A DNA stretch of 64,000 nt from Rhodanobacteraceae bacterium (GCA_009996615.1 JAACZU010000016.1:32008-96007); one strand, 5' to 3'. Positions 19,943 through 30,954 are shown, counted from the stretch's first letter. Notes: generated from the letters alone by a model not told the origin. Translations and numbers: made by a program.

Positions 19943-21319
19943 TCAAGCGTCGGCGGCCGGCCCGACCAGTTCGGCGATTGCCGCGGCGGCGCCGCGGCTG
20001 GCGTCGCCGCGCAGGGCCAGGTGCAGGCGGCGATACTCGGCCAGCAGCGCCGGATCGGGCGCGCGCGCCGCCAGCAGCGGGCGTATCGCGTCGGCCAGCG
20101 CGGCCGGCGTGCAGGCGTCCTGCATCAGTTCCGGCGCGAGGTCGCGCCCGGCCAGCACGTTTGGCAGCGCGTAGCGCGCGGTCTTGAGCATCCCGAACGC
20201 CTTGACGATGCGGTAGGTCAGCGGCGCGATGCGGTAGGCGACCACCATCGGCCGCTTCGCCAGCATTGCCTCGAGCGTGGCTGTGCCGGAGGCGAGCAGG
20301 ATCGCGTCGGCGGCGATCATGGCTTCGTGCGCATGGCCGTCGAGGACGTGAATGGGGAATGGGGCATCGGGAAAGGAGGAAGCGGGCATGGCGGCTGCCG
20401 CGTGCCCTGCGATTCCCGTTTCCCGATTCCCGATTCCTGCCTTCGCGAGCACGCTCGCGAAGGCTTCGCGGCATCGGGCATTGGCCATCGGCGCGACGAC
20501 CTGCAGGTGCGGGATCTCGGCGGCGAGCTGGCTTGCGGCGGCGAGGAAGTCGGCGCCGAGCCGCGCGATCTCGCCGAGGCGGCTGCCGGGCAGCAGCGCC
20601 AGCACCGGCGCGTCGGCCGGCAGGCCGAGCGCGGCGCGCGCGGCGGCGCGGTCGGGTTCGAGCGGGAACGCGTCGGCGAGCGGGTGGCCGACGAAGCGCG
20701 CATCGACGCCGTGGCGCGCGTAGATCGGCGGCTCCATCGGGAACAGGCACAGCACGCGGTCGGCGCTGCGGCCGATCTTCGCCGCGCGCTGCTGGCGCCA
20801 GGCCCAGATCGACGGGCTGACGTAGTGCACGGTGCGGATGCCGCCGCGCTTGAGCGTGCGCTCGAGGCCGAGGTTGAAGTCCGGCGCGTCGATGCCGATG
20901 AACGCATCCGGCTGCCACGCGCGCACGCGCCGCGCGACATCGCGGCGGATGGCGAGCAGTCCGGGCAGGTGCCTGAGCACCTCGACCAGCCCCATCACGG
21001 CGAGCTTCTCCGCCGGATACCAGGCCTCGAGTCCGGCCGCGACCATCCGCGGCCCGCCGACCCCGGCGAACTGCGCTTCCGGAAAGCGCTCGCGCAGCGC
21101 CGCGATCAGCCCGGCGCCGAGCAGGTCACCGGACGCCTCGCCGGCGACGAGGGCGAAGCGCTTCGCGCCGGGAATCGGGAATGGGGAATCGGGAATCGGA
21201 AACTGCATGTCGCCAGGTCGATGCGTGCTCGCGATCCGGACCCCGCGCTTGCCGTTGGCAGGAGCGGGCGCCTGCTCGCCCGATTCCCGATTCCCCATTC
21301 CCGATTCCCGGTTCTTCAC
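19943..21319 (-). CDS. lpxB: Lipid-A-disaccharide synthase (start at GTG 21319 or ATG 21208)
   Basis: [84 protein letters not shown]; contains repeat-derived segments. Confidence 0.95.
   Translation of the reverse strand: MKNRESGMGNRESGEQAPAPANGKRGVRIASTHRPGDMQFPIPDSPFPIPGAKRFALVAGEASGDLLGAGLIAALRERFPEAQFAGVGGPRMVAAGLEAWYPAEKLAVMGLVEVLRHLPGLLAIRRDVARRVRAWQPDAFIGIDAPDFNLGLERTLKRGGIRTVHYVSPSIWAWRQQRAAKIGRSADRVLCLFPMEPPIYARHGVDARFVGHPLADAFPLEPDRAAARAALGLPADAPVLALLPGSRLGEIARLGADFLAAASQLAAEIPHLQVVAPMANARCREAFASVLAKAGIGNRETGIAGHAAAAMPASSFPDAPFPIHVLDGHAHEAMIAADAILLASGTATLEAMLAKRPMVVAYRIAPLTYRIVKAFGMLKTARYALPNVLAGRDLAPELMQDACTPAALADAIRPLLAARAPDPALLAEYRRLHLALRGDASRGAAAAIAELVGPAADA
20350..20438. repeat. 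Palindromic repeat, family 1 (copy A), inside lpxB
   Basis: AATGGGGAATGGGGCATCGGG ... GATTCCCGTTTCCCGATTCCCGATTCC; inverted arms. Confidence 0.85.
21171..21313. repeat. Palindromic repeat, family 1 (copy B), at lpxA/lpxB junction
   Basis: GGGAATCGGGAATGGGGAATCGGGAATCGG ... CCCGATTCCCGATTCCCCATTCCCGATTCCCGG. Confidence 0.88.
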
Positions 21320-22086
21320 CTCGCCAACGCCCGCCCGCTGCGCTCGATGAAGTCGAGCAGCGCGGCGACGTCGGCGCTGTCCCTGGCCTGCTCGGCGAGC
21401 TTCTCGCGCGCCTCGGCCAGCGGCGTGCCGGCGACGTAGACGGTGCGGTAGGCGCGCTTGATCGCGGCGATGCGCTCGGCGTCGAAGCCGCGGCGCTTGA
21501 GGCCTTCGCTGTTGATGCCGCGCGGGCGCGCGTAGTCGCCGGCGATCATCACGAACGGCGGCACGTCGCCGTTGACGAGGCTGCCCATGCCGACGAACGC
21601 GTGCGCGCCGATCTTGCAGAACTGGTGGATGCCGGTGAAGCCGCCGAGGATTGCGTGATCGCCGACCTCGACGTGGCCGGCGAGCGTGGCGTTGTTGGCG
21701 AACACGACATGGTTGCCGACGATGCAGTCGTGCGCGACGTGCACGTAGGCCATGATCCAGTTGTCGTCGCCGATGCGCGTGACGCCGCCGCCGTCGGCGG
21801 TGCCGCGGTTGAACGTGGTGAACTCGCGGATCACGTTGCGGTCGCCGATCACCAGCTCGCTGAGCTCGCCGTGGAACTTCTTGTCCTGCGGTTCGGCGCC
21901 GAGCGAGGCGAACTGGAAGATGCGGTTGTCGCTTCCGATGCGTGTGGCGCCCTCGATCACGACATGCGGACCGATGCGGGTGCGATCGCCGATCTCGACA
22001 TCCGGCCCGACGATGCTGTACGGGCCGATGTGGACATCGGCGCCGATCTTCGCGGCCGGGTCGACGAGGGCGGTCGCGTGGATCAT
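21316..22086 (-). CDS. lpxA: Acyl-[ACP]--UDP-N-acetylglucosamine O-acyltransferase
   Basis: [46 protein letters not shown]; hexapeptide repeats; overlaps fabZ stop. Confidence 0.97.
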   Translation of the reverse strand: MIHATALVDPAAKIGADVHIGPYSIVGPDVEIGDRTRIGPHVVIEGATRIGSDNRIFQFASLGAEPQDKKFHGELSELVIGDRNVIREFTTFNRGTADGGGVTRIGDDNWIMAYVHVAHDCIVGNHVVFANNATLAGHVEVGDHAILGGFTGIHQFCKIGAHAFVGMGSLVNGDVPPFVMIAGDYARPRGINSEGLKRRGFDAERIAAIKRAYRTVYVAGTPLAEAREKLAEQARDSADVAALLDFIERSGRALAR

Positions 22087-22553
22087 CAGCGCGCGACCTC
22101 GGCGCAAAGCATCTCGGCTTCGGCTGCGAGCTGGTCGCCGACGAAGGCGCGGCCCTGGAACTGGCTCATGTTGCGCATCGAGCGCTTGTGCTCGACCTCC
22201 AGGCGCAACTGGTCGCCCGGCACGACGGTGCGGTTGAAGCGCGCGTTGTCGACCTTGACCAGGTAGAACACGGCCGGCTTGGCCGCCTCGTGCGGCACCG
22301 ACAGCTTGATCATCACGCCGGCTGCCTGCGCCATCGCCTCCACGATCAGCACGCCCGGCATGACCGGGTGGCCCGGGAAATGGCCCTGGAAGAACGGTTC
22401 GTTGATGGTGACGTTCTTCAGCGCGGTCACGCGCTTGCCTGGCTCGAGCGCGACGATGCGGTCGAGCAGCAGGAACGGATAGCGGTGCGGCAGGATCGCC
22501 GCGATCTGCTCGACGCCGATCGGGAGCTGCAGCGCGGCGGGGTGTTCGTTCAT
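22086..22553 (-). CDS. fabZ: 3-hydroxyacyl-[ACP] dehydratase
   Basis: [44 protein letters not shown]. Confidence 0.97.
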   Translation of the reverse strand: MNEHPAALQLPIGVEQIAAILPHRYPFLLLDRIVALEPGKRVTALKNVTINEPFFQGHFPGHPVMPGVLIVEAMAQAAGVMIKLSVPHEAAKPAVFYLVKVDNARFNRTVVPGDQLRLEVEHKRSMRNMSQFQGRAFVGDQLAAEAEMLCAEVAR

Positions 22554-23575
22554 GGGTCTTCTTCCTTCCCGGCGGCGCCGACGCGCCGCGCGATTTCGTC
22601 CAGGTGCCTGAAGCGCGCCGCGTTGCGCCGCCACAGCCGGTTCGGCTGGATCGGCGTGCCGGACGAGTATTCGCCGGGCTCGCGGAGCGAATGCGTGACC
22701 AGGCTCATTGCGGTCACGGTGACGCGATCGGCCAGGCTCAAATGACCGAGTATGCCAGCGCCGCCGCCGATCAGGCAGTATCGCCCGATCGTGGCGCTGC
22801 CGGCGACGGCGGCGCAGCCGGCCAGCGCGCTGTGCGCGCCGATGCGGACGTTGTGCGCGATCTGGATCTGGTTGTCGAGGCGCACGTCCTCCTCGAGCAC
22901 GGTGTCGCCGAGCGCGCCGCGGTCGATGGTGGTGTTGGCGCCGATCTCGCAGTCGTCGCCGACGACGACGCCGCCGAGCTGCGGCACCTTGATCCAATGG
23001 TCGCGATCGAACGCGAGGCCGAAGCCGTCGGCGCCGAGTACCGCGCCGGGATGGACCAGCACGCGCTTGCCGAGCGTGACGTCCTGCACCAGCGTCACGC
23101 GCGCGACCAGGCGCGATTGCGCGCCGACCGCGCAGTCGCGGCCGACGATGCAATGCGGCCCGAGCACCGCGCCGTCGTCGACGCGCGCGCCGTCCTCGAT
23201 CACGCAGTACGGGCCGATGCTGGCGCCGGCGGCGATCGTGGCGGTGGCGGCGACGACCGCGCTGGGGTGGATGCCGGGCGCGGCGGCCGGCTGGCGTTCG
23301 TACAGCGCGGCGATCTTCGCGAACGCGACGTATGGGTCGCGCGCGATCAGGCAGGAGCCGTCCCAGGCGTCCGCGTCGGCTTCGCGCAGCACCACGGCGG
23401 CAGCCTGCGTCTGCGCCAGCTGCGCGCGGTAGCGCGGGTTGGCGAGGAAGCCGAGCTGCGTCGGACCGGCTTGCGCCAGCGTGGCGACGCCGGCGATCGG
23501 CTGCTGGGGATCGCCGCGCATCGCGAGCTCGAAGCGCGCGGCGAGCTGGCCGAGGGTGAAGGTCGCGGTGGTCAT
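22550..23575 (-). CDS. lpxD: UDP-3-O-(3-hydroxyacyl)glucosamine N-acyltransferase
   Basis: 341 aa; hexapeptide repeats, [46 protein letters not shown]. Confidence 0.97.
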   Translation of the reverse strand: MTTATFTLGQLAARFELAMRGDPQQPIAGVATLAQAGPTQLGFLANPRYRAQLAQTQAAAVVLREADADAWDGSCLIARDPYVAFAKIAALYERQPAAAPGIHPSAVVAATATIAAGASIGPYCVIEDGARVDDGAVLGPHCIVGRDCAVGAQSRLVARVTLVQDVTLGKRVLVHPGAVLGADGFGLAFDRDHWIKVPQLGGVVVGDDCEIGANTTIDRGALGDTVLEEDVRLDNQIQIAHNVRIGAHSALAGCAAVAGSATIGRYCLIGGGAGILGHLSLADRVTVTAMSLVTHSLREPGEYSSGTPIQPNRLWRRNAARFRHLDEIARRVGAAGKEEDP

Positions 23576-24123
23576 GGCGTGGACGCTTTCGGCGGCTGGC
23601 GGCGCAGGCGTTCGAGGATGCGCTCGGTCACGTCGACGCGCGGGCTGGCGTAGACGACCGGGCTCGGCACGATCAGGTCGAAGCCCTGCTCGCGCGCGAA
23701 CTCAACCACCGCATCGTTGATCTCGCGCCAGCTGCGGTCGAGTTCCTGGTCGCTGCGCGTCTTCAACTCGGCGCGCAGGTTGTCGCGGTTGCGCTTGATC
23801 GAGCGGTCGAGTGCGTCGATCTCGCGCTGCAGCGCGTCGGCGTCCGCCTTCGGCAGCGTCGCGGCGGTGCGCGCCTGGCGCGCGCGCAGCTCGGCGGCGC
23901 GCTGCTCGTCGGCCTTCAGCGCGGCGTCGCGCGCGGCGAATTCACGCTCGAGCTTCTGCCGCCCGGCAAGCACCTGCGGCGCACTGTCGAGCAGGCGCTT
24001 CATGTCGACGTAGCCGATCTTCGTCGCTGCAGGCGTCTGCGCGTGCGCGCCGCCGGCAAGGGCCAGCGTCGAGGCGAGCAGCATCGCTAGCAAACGGCCC
24101 GATGCTGATGCTGGCTGCGCCAT
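23572..24123 (-). CDS. skp: OmpH/Skp family periplasmic chaperone
   Basis: Signal peptide; KIGYVDMKRLLDSAPQV..FAREQGFDLIVPSPVVYASPRVDVTERILERL. Confidence 0.9.
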   Translation of the reverse strand: MAQPASASGRLLAMLLASTLALAGGAHAQTPAATKIGYVDMKRLLDSAPQVLAGRQKLEREFAARDAALKADEQRAAELRARQARTAATLPKADADALQREIDALDRSIKRNRDNLRAELKTRSDQELDRSWREINDAVVEFAREQGFDLIVPSPVVYASPRVDVTERILERLRRQPPKASTP

Positions 24124-24172
24124 CCGGCGTCTTCCTCGTTGCTGCGCCGTCCCCGGTGGACCTCGGTGTGGA

Positions 24173-26575
24173 TCAGAAGGTGTTGCCGAACGTGAACTGG
24201 ATCATCTCGGTGTCGTCGCCGGGCTTCTTGCGGATCGGCTTGGCGAAGTTGATCACGATCGGGCCGACCGGTGCGCGCCACTGGAACGAGATGCCGGTGG
24301 ACGCACGCAGCTCGCTGGCGCTCCAGCTCTTGTAGGGCTTGCAGGCGTCGAGCGTGCAGAGGGTGTTCTTGAACACGTTGCCGACGTCGACGAACCAGGT
24401 CAGGCGCGTGCTGTCGTCGTTCTCCTTCATGAACGGCGTCGGGAAGATCACCTCGGCCGAGGCGACCGTCTTGAACGCGCCGCCGAGCGGCAGGCGGCAG
24501 TACTTGTTCGACGGCGGACAGTTGGTCGGGTCGAACACCGTGTACGGGCCGAGCGTGTTGTCGCGGAAGCCACGCACGTCGGAGACGCCACCGGCATAGA
24601 AATTCTCGAAGAACGGCAGGCCGCCGAGGTTGGCGATGTAGCGCGGGTGGTCCGCCGGCAGCACGCTCTTGGGCGCGTTCCAGGTGTCGCCGTAGCCGAC
24701 CATGAAGTGGCCGTAGAAGGTCAGGCTGTCGGTCATGCGCAGGTACTGCGCGAAGCGGTAGTTGATCTTGTAGTACTCGACCGTCGAGCCCGGCAGCGTC
24801 GCTTCCAGCGACAGCGACTGCAGCGAGCCGCGGGTCGGGTTCCAGTAGCGGTTGCGCGTGTCGTGCGCCCACGACAGCTGCATGTTCCAGGTGTGGAACG
24901 TGCGGTGGCCGAGGTTGTCGATGTAGTCGACGATGTTCTGCGGCGTGCCGTAGTAGGCCGTGATGCCGGTCTTGCTGACGCCGAGCTGGGTGTTGATCGT
25001 GTCCGACTCGGTGATCGGCAAGCTCGCGTAGATGTTGAACGCGTCGGTGTTGCTGAGGTAGCTGGCGATGTTCTGCTCGCTCGCGTCCAGCTCGGTGTGC
25101 TGGATGTCGTAGCCGATGCCGATGCCGTCGTCGGTCAGGTACGGCTCGTAGTAGGACAGCTGGTAGCGCTGCAGGTACGAGCTGCGCATGGCCGACACCG
25201 ACACGCGGTCGCCGCTGCCGAAGAAGTTGTTCTGCGTCACCGCGACGCTGCCGATCAGACCCTGCAGCTGCGAGTAGCCGAGGCCGAACGTGAACTGGCC
25301 GGAGTTTTGCTCCTCGACCGCGACGGCCAGGTCGACCTGGTCCTCGGTACCGGGCACCTTGGGCGTCTCGATCGACACGGTCTTGAAGTAGCCCAGGCGC
25401 TGCAGGCGGATCTTCGAGCGGTCGATCGCCGCTTGCGAATACCAGGCGCCTTCGAGCTGGCGCATCTCGCGGCGAAGCACCTCGTCCTCGGTATGCGAGT
25501 TGCCCTTGAACACGATCTGGCGCACGTAGACGCGCTTGCCCGGATCGATGAAGAAGTTGATGCCGACGGTGCGCTTTTCCTTGTCGATCGCCGGCAGCGG
25601 CTGCACTTCGGCGAACGCGTAGCCGATGTTGGACAGCGCCGCAGTGATCGCGTCGACCGACTGCTCGACCTTCTTGCGCGAGAACACGTCGCCGGCCTTG
25701 GCCTGGATCATCTTGCGCAGGTCGTCTTCCTTGAGCACCAGCGTGCCGGTCAGCTTGATGTCGCTGATCGTGTAGACCTCGCCTTCCTTGATGTTGGCGA
25801 CGACGTACATCTTGCGCTTGTCGGGGCTGATCGAGACCTGGGTCGACTCGACGTTGAAGTCGGCGTAGCCGCGGTCCATGTAGTAGGACTGCAGCTTCTC
25901 GAGGTCGCCGGACAGCTTTTCGCGCGAGTACTGGTCGTCCTTGGAGTACCAGGAGGTCCAGTTCGAGGTATCGGACTCGAATTCCTCGCGGATCGCCTTG
26001 TCCGGGAAGGTGGTGTTGCCGACGATGTTCAGGTGTTTGATCTTCGCCGCCTTGCCTTCGGCGATGTTGATCGCGATCTCGATGCGGTTGCGGTCGAGGT
26101 TGACGGTGGCGGTCTTGACCGAGACGTTGTACTTGCCGCGGTTGTAGTACTGGCGGGTCAGCTCGCTCTGTACCTCGGCCAGCTTGAGCGGATCGTACGA
26201 CTCGCCCTCGGCCAGGCCGATGCCCTTGAGGCCCTTGAGCAGGTCTTCTTCCTTGAGGTCCTTGTTGCCGCGGATCGCGATCTTGCTGATCTGCGGGCGC
26301 TCCTTCACGGTCACGACGAGGATGTCGCCCTGGCGGCCGAGCTGCACGTCGTTGAAGAAGCCGGTCTTGTACAGCGCGCGGATCGCCTGCTCGGCGCGGT
26401 CAGGCGTCAGCGCGTCGCCCTTCTCGACCGGCAGGTAGGTGAACACCGTGCCCGCGGCGATGCGCGACAGGCCGTCGATGCGGATGTCGGAGATCGTGAA
26501 CGTGTCGAATGCGGAGGCGTGGCGCGCGGCGAGAAAGGCGAGCAGGAAAACAGCGGCAATACGCTTCATCGTCAC
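24173..26575 (-). CDS. bamA: Outer membrane protein assembly factor BamA
   Basis: FTISDIRIDGLSRIAAGTVFTYLPVEKGD; POTRA repeats; GISFQWRAPVGPIVINFAKPIRKKPGDDTEMIQFTFGNTF. Confidence 0.97.
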   Translation of the reverse strand: MTMKRIAAVFLLAFLAARHASAFDTFTISDIRIDGLSRIAAGTVFTYLPVEKGDALTPDRAEQAIRALYKTGFFNDVQLGRQGDILVVTVKERPQISKIAIRGNKDLKEEDLLKGLKGIGLAEGESYDPLKLAEVQSELTRQYYNRGKYNVSVKTATVNLDRNRIEIAINIAEGKAAKIKHLNIVGNTTFPDKAIREEFESDTSNWTSWYSKDDQYSREKLSGDLEKLQSYYMDRGYADFNVESTQVSISPDKRKMYVVANIKEGEVYTISDIKLTGTLVLKEDDLRKMIQAKAGDVFSRKKVEQSVDAITAALSNIGYAFAEVQPLPAIDKEKRTVGINFFIDPGKRVYVRQIVFKGNSHTEDEVLRREMRQLEGAWYSQAAIDRSKIRLQRLGYFKTVSIETPKVPGTEDQVDLAVAVEEQNSGQFTFGLGYSQLQGLIGSVAVTQNNFFGSGDRVSVSAMRSSYLQRYQLSYYEPYLTDDGIGIGYDIQHTELDASEQNIASYLSNTDAFNIYASLPITESDTINTQLGVSKTGITAYYGTPQNIVDYIDNLGHRTFHTWNMQLSWAHDTRNRYWNPTRGSLQSLSLEATLPGSTVEYYKINYRFAQYLRMTDSLTFYGHFMVGYGDTWNAPKSVLPADHPRYIANLGGLPFFENFYAGGVSDVRGFRDNTLGPYTVFDPTNCPPSNKYCRLPLGGAFKTVASAEVIFPTPFMKENDDSTRLTWFVDVGNVFKNTLCTLDACKPYKSWSASELRASTGISFQWRAPVGPIVINFAKPIRKKPGDDTEMIQFTFGNTF

Positions 26576-26648
26576 TTCCGTCTGGGCATCGTGGGGCCCG
26601 CGACGGGTACTGCCGCGGCCTGGTGTTTGTTTCGGGGCAGAACCGCGA

Positions 26649-28013
26649 TCAGGATGCGATCCGCAGGATGTCGTTGTAGAACGCCAGGCCCATCAAGGCC
26701 ATCAGCAGGGTCAGACCGACATACTGACCGGCGATCTGCGCACGCTCACTGACCGGACTGCCCTTTAACAGTTCGATAAGGTAATACAGCAGATGGCCGC
26801 CGTCCAAGATCGGGATCGGCAGCAGGTTCAGGATCGCCAGGCTGAGCGAGATGATCGCCAGGAAGTTCAGGAACCAGGCCGGCCCGAGCTGGGCCGAGCT
26901 GTTGGCGACCTGGGCGATCGTGATCACGCCGGAGAGGTTCTTCAGCGAGGCCTGCCCGGTGACCATGCGGCGGAGCATGCCGAGCGTCTCGGTGCTGCGC
27001 TGCCAGGTCTCGGCCAGCGCCTTTGGCACTGCCGCCAGCGGGCCGTAGTGCAGGGTCGCGTCGTATTTCGCCTCGACCGGCTGCGGCGCGATGCCGAGCA
27101 GCCAGGCCGGCGCCTTGCCGTCGTCGCGTGCGGCCGGGTTGCGTTCCGGTGTAGCCGGCAGCTCGTGCCGCTGGCCGGCGCGCTCGATCGCGAGCAGCAG
27201 CGGGTGGTCGGCGCTGGCCTGCTGCTGGATCGCCGCCGGCACGTCGCGCCAGTCGGCGATCTTCGTCTCGCCGATCGCGAGGATGCGGTCGCCCGGCTGC
27301 AGGCCGGCGCGCGCCGCGGCGCTGTCCGGCGAGACCGTGCCGATCACCGGCGGCACCGCCCACTGGCGCGGCGCCAGGCCGATCTCGCGGTACAGCGCCT
27401 GCTCGTCGAGGTCGCGCGGCAGCTTCGAGAGCGGCAGCGTGCGCTGGCGTTCGGTGCCGCCGGCGTCGACCACGCTGAGCTTGAGGTCGTGGCGGTCCAT
27501 GCCGGCCTGCATCACGAGCAGGCTGGCGTCGGTCCAGGTCTCGACCGGCGTGCCGCCGACCGCGGTGATGCGGTCGCCGGCCTGGAAGCCGGCGCTGGCG
27601 GCGATGTGGTCGACCGGGCCGAGCACCGGCTGGTAGTCCGGCTTGCCGATCACGAACATCAGCCAGAACGCGGCCAGCGTGAAGACCAGGTTGAATGCCG
27701 GGCCGGCGGCGGCGATCGCCATGCGCTGGCCGACCGGCTTGCGGTTGAACGCGCGGTCGAGTTCGGCCGCGTCGACCGCGCCCTCGCGCTCGTCGAGCAT
27801 CTTGACGTAGCCGCCGAGCGGGATCGCCGCGATCGCGAATTCGGTGCCGTGGCGGTCGCGGCGCGACCACAGCGCCTTGCCGAAGCCGACCGAGAACTTC
27901 AGCACCTTCACGCCGCAGCGGCGCGCGACGACGAAGTGGCCGAATTCATGGAAGGTGACGAGCAGGCCGAGCGTGACCAGCAGCCACCAGACGGAACCGA
28001 AGAATTCGTTCAT
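26649..28013 (-). CDS. rseP: RIP metalloprotease RseP
   Basis: LLVTFHEFGHFVVARRCGVKVLKFSVGFG (HExxH), two PDZ regions, LNLLPIPILDGGHLLYYLIELLKG. Confidence 0.96.
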   Translation of the reverse strand: MNEFFGSVWWLLVTLGLLVTFHEFGHFVVARRCGVKVLKFSVGFGKALWSRRDRHGTEFAIAAIPLGGYVKMLDEREGAVDAAELDRAFNRKPVGQRMAIAAAGPAFNLVFTLAAFWLMFVIGKPDYQPVLGPVDHIAASAGFQAGDRITAVGGTPVETWTDASLLVMQAGMDRHDLKLSVVDAGGTERQRTLPLSKLPRDLDEQALYREIGLAPRQWAVPPVIGTVSPDSAAARAGLQPGDRILAIGETKIADWRDVPAAIQQQASADHPLLLAIERAGQRHELPATPERNPAARDDGKAPAWLLGIAPQPVEAKYDATLHYGPLAAVPKALAETWQRSTETLGMLRRMVTGQASLKNLSGVITIAQVANSSAQLGPAWFLNFLAIISLSLAILNLLPIPILDGGHLLYYLIELLKGSPVSERAQIAGQYVGLTLLMALMGLAFYNDILRIAS

Positions 28014-28018
28014 TGCGA

Positions 28019-28182
28019 GACGGGAATCGGGATTGGGGAATCGGGAATCGGGTGTCCGGAGCCGTGATGGGGCGAGGCAAGGTGAGGCTGGAACATCGAC
28101 ATGCTGGGCACCAAGGCACTCGGGCTCAGGTTTCGGTGCGCCGGCGCCGTTCCTATTCCCGATTCCCAATTCCCAATTCCCG
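28019..28182. repeat. Palindromic repeat, family 1 (copy C), rseP/dxr junction
   Basis: GACGGGAATCGGGATTGGGGAATCGGGAATCGGG ... TATTCCCGATTCCCAATTCCCAATTCCCGG. Confidence 0.85.
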
Positions 28183-29343
28183 GATGATACGTTGGGCTTG
28201 CCGACGCGCAGTTAAATCGGCGTCAAGCAACGTCGCGAGATCGCTGGCCGGTGCCGACGGCAGCGCTTCGAGGCAGCGTTCGATCGTCTGCGCGATCGCC
28301 AGGAACGGCAGGCGATGGTCGAGGAACGCGGCGACCGCTTCCTCGTTGGCGGCGTTCAGGGTCGTCGTCGCGGTGCCGCCGGCGCGCAGCGCCTGGTAGG
28401 CCAACGCGAGGCAGCGGAACGTGGCCAGGTCGGGCGCCTCGAAGTCGAGCCGCGCGAGCGCGAGCAGGTCCAGTGGTGCGACGCCGGTCTCGACGCGCTC
28501 GGGCCAGGCCAGGCCGTAGGCGATCGCGGTGCGCATGTCCGGGTTGCCGAGCTGCGCCAGCACCGAGCCGTCGACGTACTCGACCAGCGAATGCACGATG
28601 CTCTGCCGGTGCACGACCACGTCGATGCGCTCGGCCGGCGCGTCGAACAGGTAATGCGCCTCGATGACCTCCAGGCCCTTGTTCATCAAGGTGGCCGAAT
28701 CGACCGAGATCTTGCGGCCCATGCGCCAGTTCGGGTGCGCGCAGGCGCGCTCGGGCGTGACGTCGGCGAGGTCGGCGACGGTGAGGCCACGGAACGGACC
28801 ACCCGAGGCGGTCAGCAGCAGGCGCCGCACGCCAGCGCGACCGAGGTCCGGGCGGCCACCGGGCAGGCACTGGAACACCGCGTTGTGCTCCGAATCGAGC
28901 GGCAGCAGCTCGCCGCCGCCCTCGGCCAGCGCGGCCAGCAGCAGCGGGCCGGCCATCACGATCGCTTCCTTGTTGGCCAGCAGCAGGCGCTTGCCGGCGC
29001 GCGCGGCGGCCAGCGTAGACTCCAGCCCGGCCGCGCCGACGATCGCCGCGACCACGGTGTCGCAGTGCGTGCCGCTGGCCGCTTCGACCAGCGCGTCCGC
29101 CCCGGCCGCGACGCGGCAGGCGACGCCGGCGGCGGCGAGCCGCGCGCGCAGCTCGGCTTCGCGGGCTGGATCGGCGATCACCGCCAGCTCCGGACGGAAC
29201 TTCGTGCACAGCTCGGCCAGCGCGCTGACGCTGCGGTGCGCGGCCAGCGCGGTCACGCGGAAGCGGTCGGGATGGCGCGCGACGACGTCGAGCGTGCTCG
29301 CGCCGATCGAGCCGGTCGCGCCGAGGACCGCAATCTTCCTCAT
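28153..29343 (-). CDS. dxr: 1-deoxy-D-xylulose-5-phosphate reductoisomerase
   Basis: [89 protein letters not shown]. Confidence 0.97.
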   Translation of the reverse strand: MRKIAVLGATGSIGASTLDVVARHPDRFRVTALAAHRSVSALAELCTKFRPELAVIADPAREAELRARLAAAGVACRVAAGADALVEAASGTHCDTVVAAIVGAAGLESTLAAARAGKRLLLANKEAIVMAGPLLLAALAEGGGELLPLDSEHNAVFQCLPGGRPDLGRAGVRRLLLTASGGPFRGLTVADLADVTPERACAHPNWRMGRKISVDSATLMNKGLEVIEAHYLFDAPAERIDVVVHRQSIVHSLVEYVDGSVLAQLGNPDMRTAIAYGLAWPERVETGVAPLDLLALARLDFEAPDLATFRCLALAYQALRAGGTATTTLNAANEEAVAAFLDHRLPFLAIAQTIERCLEALPSAPASDLATLLDADLTARRQAQRIIRELGIGNRE

Positions 29344-29356
29344 GACCCGGATGTCC

Positions 29357-30187
29357 TCACGGGCCGAACGCGAGGTCGAGCAGCGCCTTGCCGGCGGCGA
29401 ACACCGGCAGCGCCGCGAACAGGCTGTCGAAGCGGTCGAGCAGGCCGCCGTGGCCGGGAATCAGTACGCCCGAGTCCTTCACGTTGGCCTGGCGCTTGAG
29501 CAGGCTTTCGAACAGGTCGCCGACGATCGAGGCGACCACGATCAGCAGTCCCAGCGCGACCAGCGCGGCCAGCGCGACGCCGCGCTGGCCGAGCAGCCAG
29601 CCGCCGGCCAGCGCCAGCAGCGCGGCGCCCGCCAGCGCGCCCCAGGCGCCGGCGCGCGTCTTGTTCGGGCTGATGCGCGGCGCGAGCTTGGTCGTGCCAA
29701 AGCGCTTGCCGGCGAAGTAGGCGGCGGTGTCCGCCATCCAGGTCAGCATCAGTGCGAGCAGCGCCCAGGCATGGCCGCGGTCGGCGCCGCCGTGGATCTC
29801 GATCAGGGCGAGCCAGGCCGGCAGGATCGCGAGCTCGCCGGCGGCGAGCTTGATCAGCGCGTTCTCGCGCGTCGGCGCCGCGCCCCAGGCGAGGTTGCGC
29901 ATCCACGCCAGCGCGAGCAGCCACCAGGCGAGGCCGGCGCCGATCACCCACCACGCCGCATCCTGCCCGCGCAGCTGCCACAGCAGCACGAGCAGGCCGG
30001 CGTTGACGGCCAGGATGGCGCCGCGCAGCGGGCGCGAGGACAGGCCGGCCAGGCGCGCCCATTCCCACAGCGCGAGCAGCGACAGCACGCCGAGCACTGA
30101 GGCCAGCACCGCGGTCGGCAGGAACAGGATGATCGCGACCCCGATCGGGGCCAGCACCAGGGCGGTCAGGGTACGTTGCTTGAGCAT
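29357..30187 (-). CDS. cdsA: Phosphatidate cytidylyltransferase
   Basis: [91 protein letters not shown]. Confidence 0.96.
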   Translation of the reverse strand: MLKQRTLTALVLAPIGVAIILFLPTAVLASVLGVLSLLALWEWARLAGLSSRPLRGAILAVNAGLLVLLWQLRGQDAAWWVIGAGLAWWLLALAWMRNLAWGAAPTRENALIKLAAGELAILPAWLALIEIHGGADRGHAWALLALMLTWMADTAAYFAGKRFGTTKLAPRISPNKTRAGAWGALAGAALLALAGGWLLGQRGVALAALVALGLLIVVASIVGDLFESLLKRQANVKDSGVLIPGHGGLLDRFDSLFAALPVFAAGKALLDLAFGP

Positions 30188-30203
30188 GCGCAGGGCCTTG
30201 CCG

Positions 30204-30944
30204 TCAGCCGATCGCGCGCGCTTGCGCGGAGGTCAGGCCGTAGCGGCGCTCGCGGCGTGCGAACTCGGCCAGCGCGGCGTCGAGCACGGCGGCATCGACG
30301 TCCGGCCACAGCGTGTCGGTGAAGTACAGCTCGGCGTAGGCGGTCTGCCAGAGCAGGAAATTGCTGATGCGCATCTCGCCTCCGGTGCGGATGAAGAGGT
30401 CGACCGGCGGCTGGTCGGCCAGGCAGACGTGGCGGGCAAACACGGTTTCGTCGATCGTGGCCGGATCGAGCTCGCCGCGCGCCGCGGCGGTCGCCAGCGC
30501 GCGCGCGGCCTGCGCGATGTCCCAGCGGCCGCCGTAGTTGACCGCGATGTTGAGCTGCAGCGAGGCGTTGCCGGCAGTGCGCTGCATCGCCGCGTGCATG
30601 CGCTGGGCCAGTTCCGGCGCGAACGCGCCGAGCTCGCCGACGAAGCGCACGCGCACGTCGTTGGCGGCGAGCTCGTCGACCTCGCGGTCGAGCGCCTTCA
30701 AAAACAGCTGCATCAGCGCGCCGACTTCCTCGTCCGGCCGCTTCCAGTTCTCGCTCGAGAACGCGAACAGGGTCAGCGCCGCGATGCCGCGGCGGCGGCA
30801 GAACTCGATCGCCGCGCGCACCGCCTTCTGGCCTTCGCGGTGGCCGAGGCTGCGCGGCAGGTGGCGGCGCTCGGCCCAGCGGCCGTTGCCGTCCATGACG
30901 ATCGCGATGTGGCGCGGGACGCGCGCGGCGGCATCTGGAACCAT
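30204..30944 (-). CDS. uppS: Isoprenyl (undecaprenyl diphosphate) transferase
   Basis: PRHIAIVMDGNGRWAERRHLPRSLGHREG..LFAFSSENWKRP..DLFIRTGGEMRISNFLLWQTAYAELYFTDTLWPD. Confidence 0.97.
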   Translation of the reverse strand: MVPDAAARVPRHIAIVMDGNGRWAERRHLPRSLGHREGQKAVRAAIEFCRRRGIAALTLFAFSSENWKRPDEEVGALMQLFLKALDREVDELAANDVRVRFVGELGAFAPELAQRMHAAMQRTAGNASLQLNIAVNYGGRWDIAQAARALATAAARGELDPATIDETVFARHVCLADQPPVDLFIRTGGEMRISNFLLWQTAYAELYFTDTLWPDVDAAVLDAALAEFARRERRYGLTSAQARAIG

Positions 30945-30954
30945 GCTTCACACT

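Noticed and set aside
20350-21313. Possible CRISPR array from repeated GGGAATCGGG units
   Set aside because: Units are 8-9 bp, directly abutting and in inverted arms; no regular spacer/repeat periodicity and no cas genes.
24647-26752. 701-aa + strand ORF opposite bamA
   Set aside because: Antisense shadow of a highly conserved bamA gene.
28014-28169. Upstream extension of rseP ([16 protein letters not shown]...)
   Set aside because: Encoded by the intergenic family-1 repeat and spacer; the MNEFFGSVWWLLVTLG start at 28013 matches a normal RseP N-terminus.
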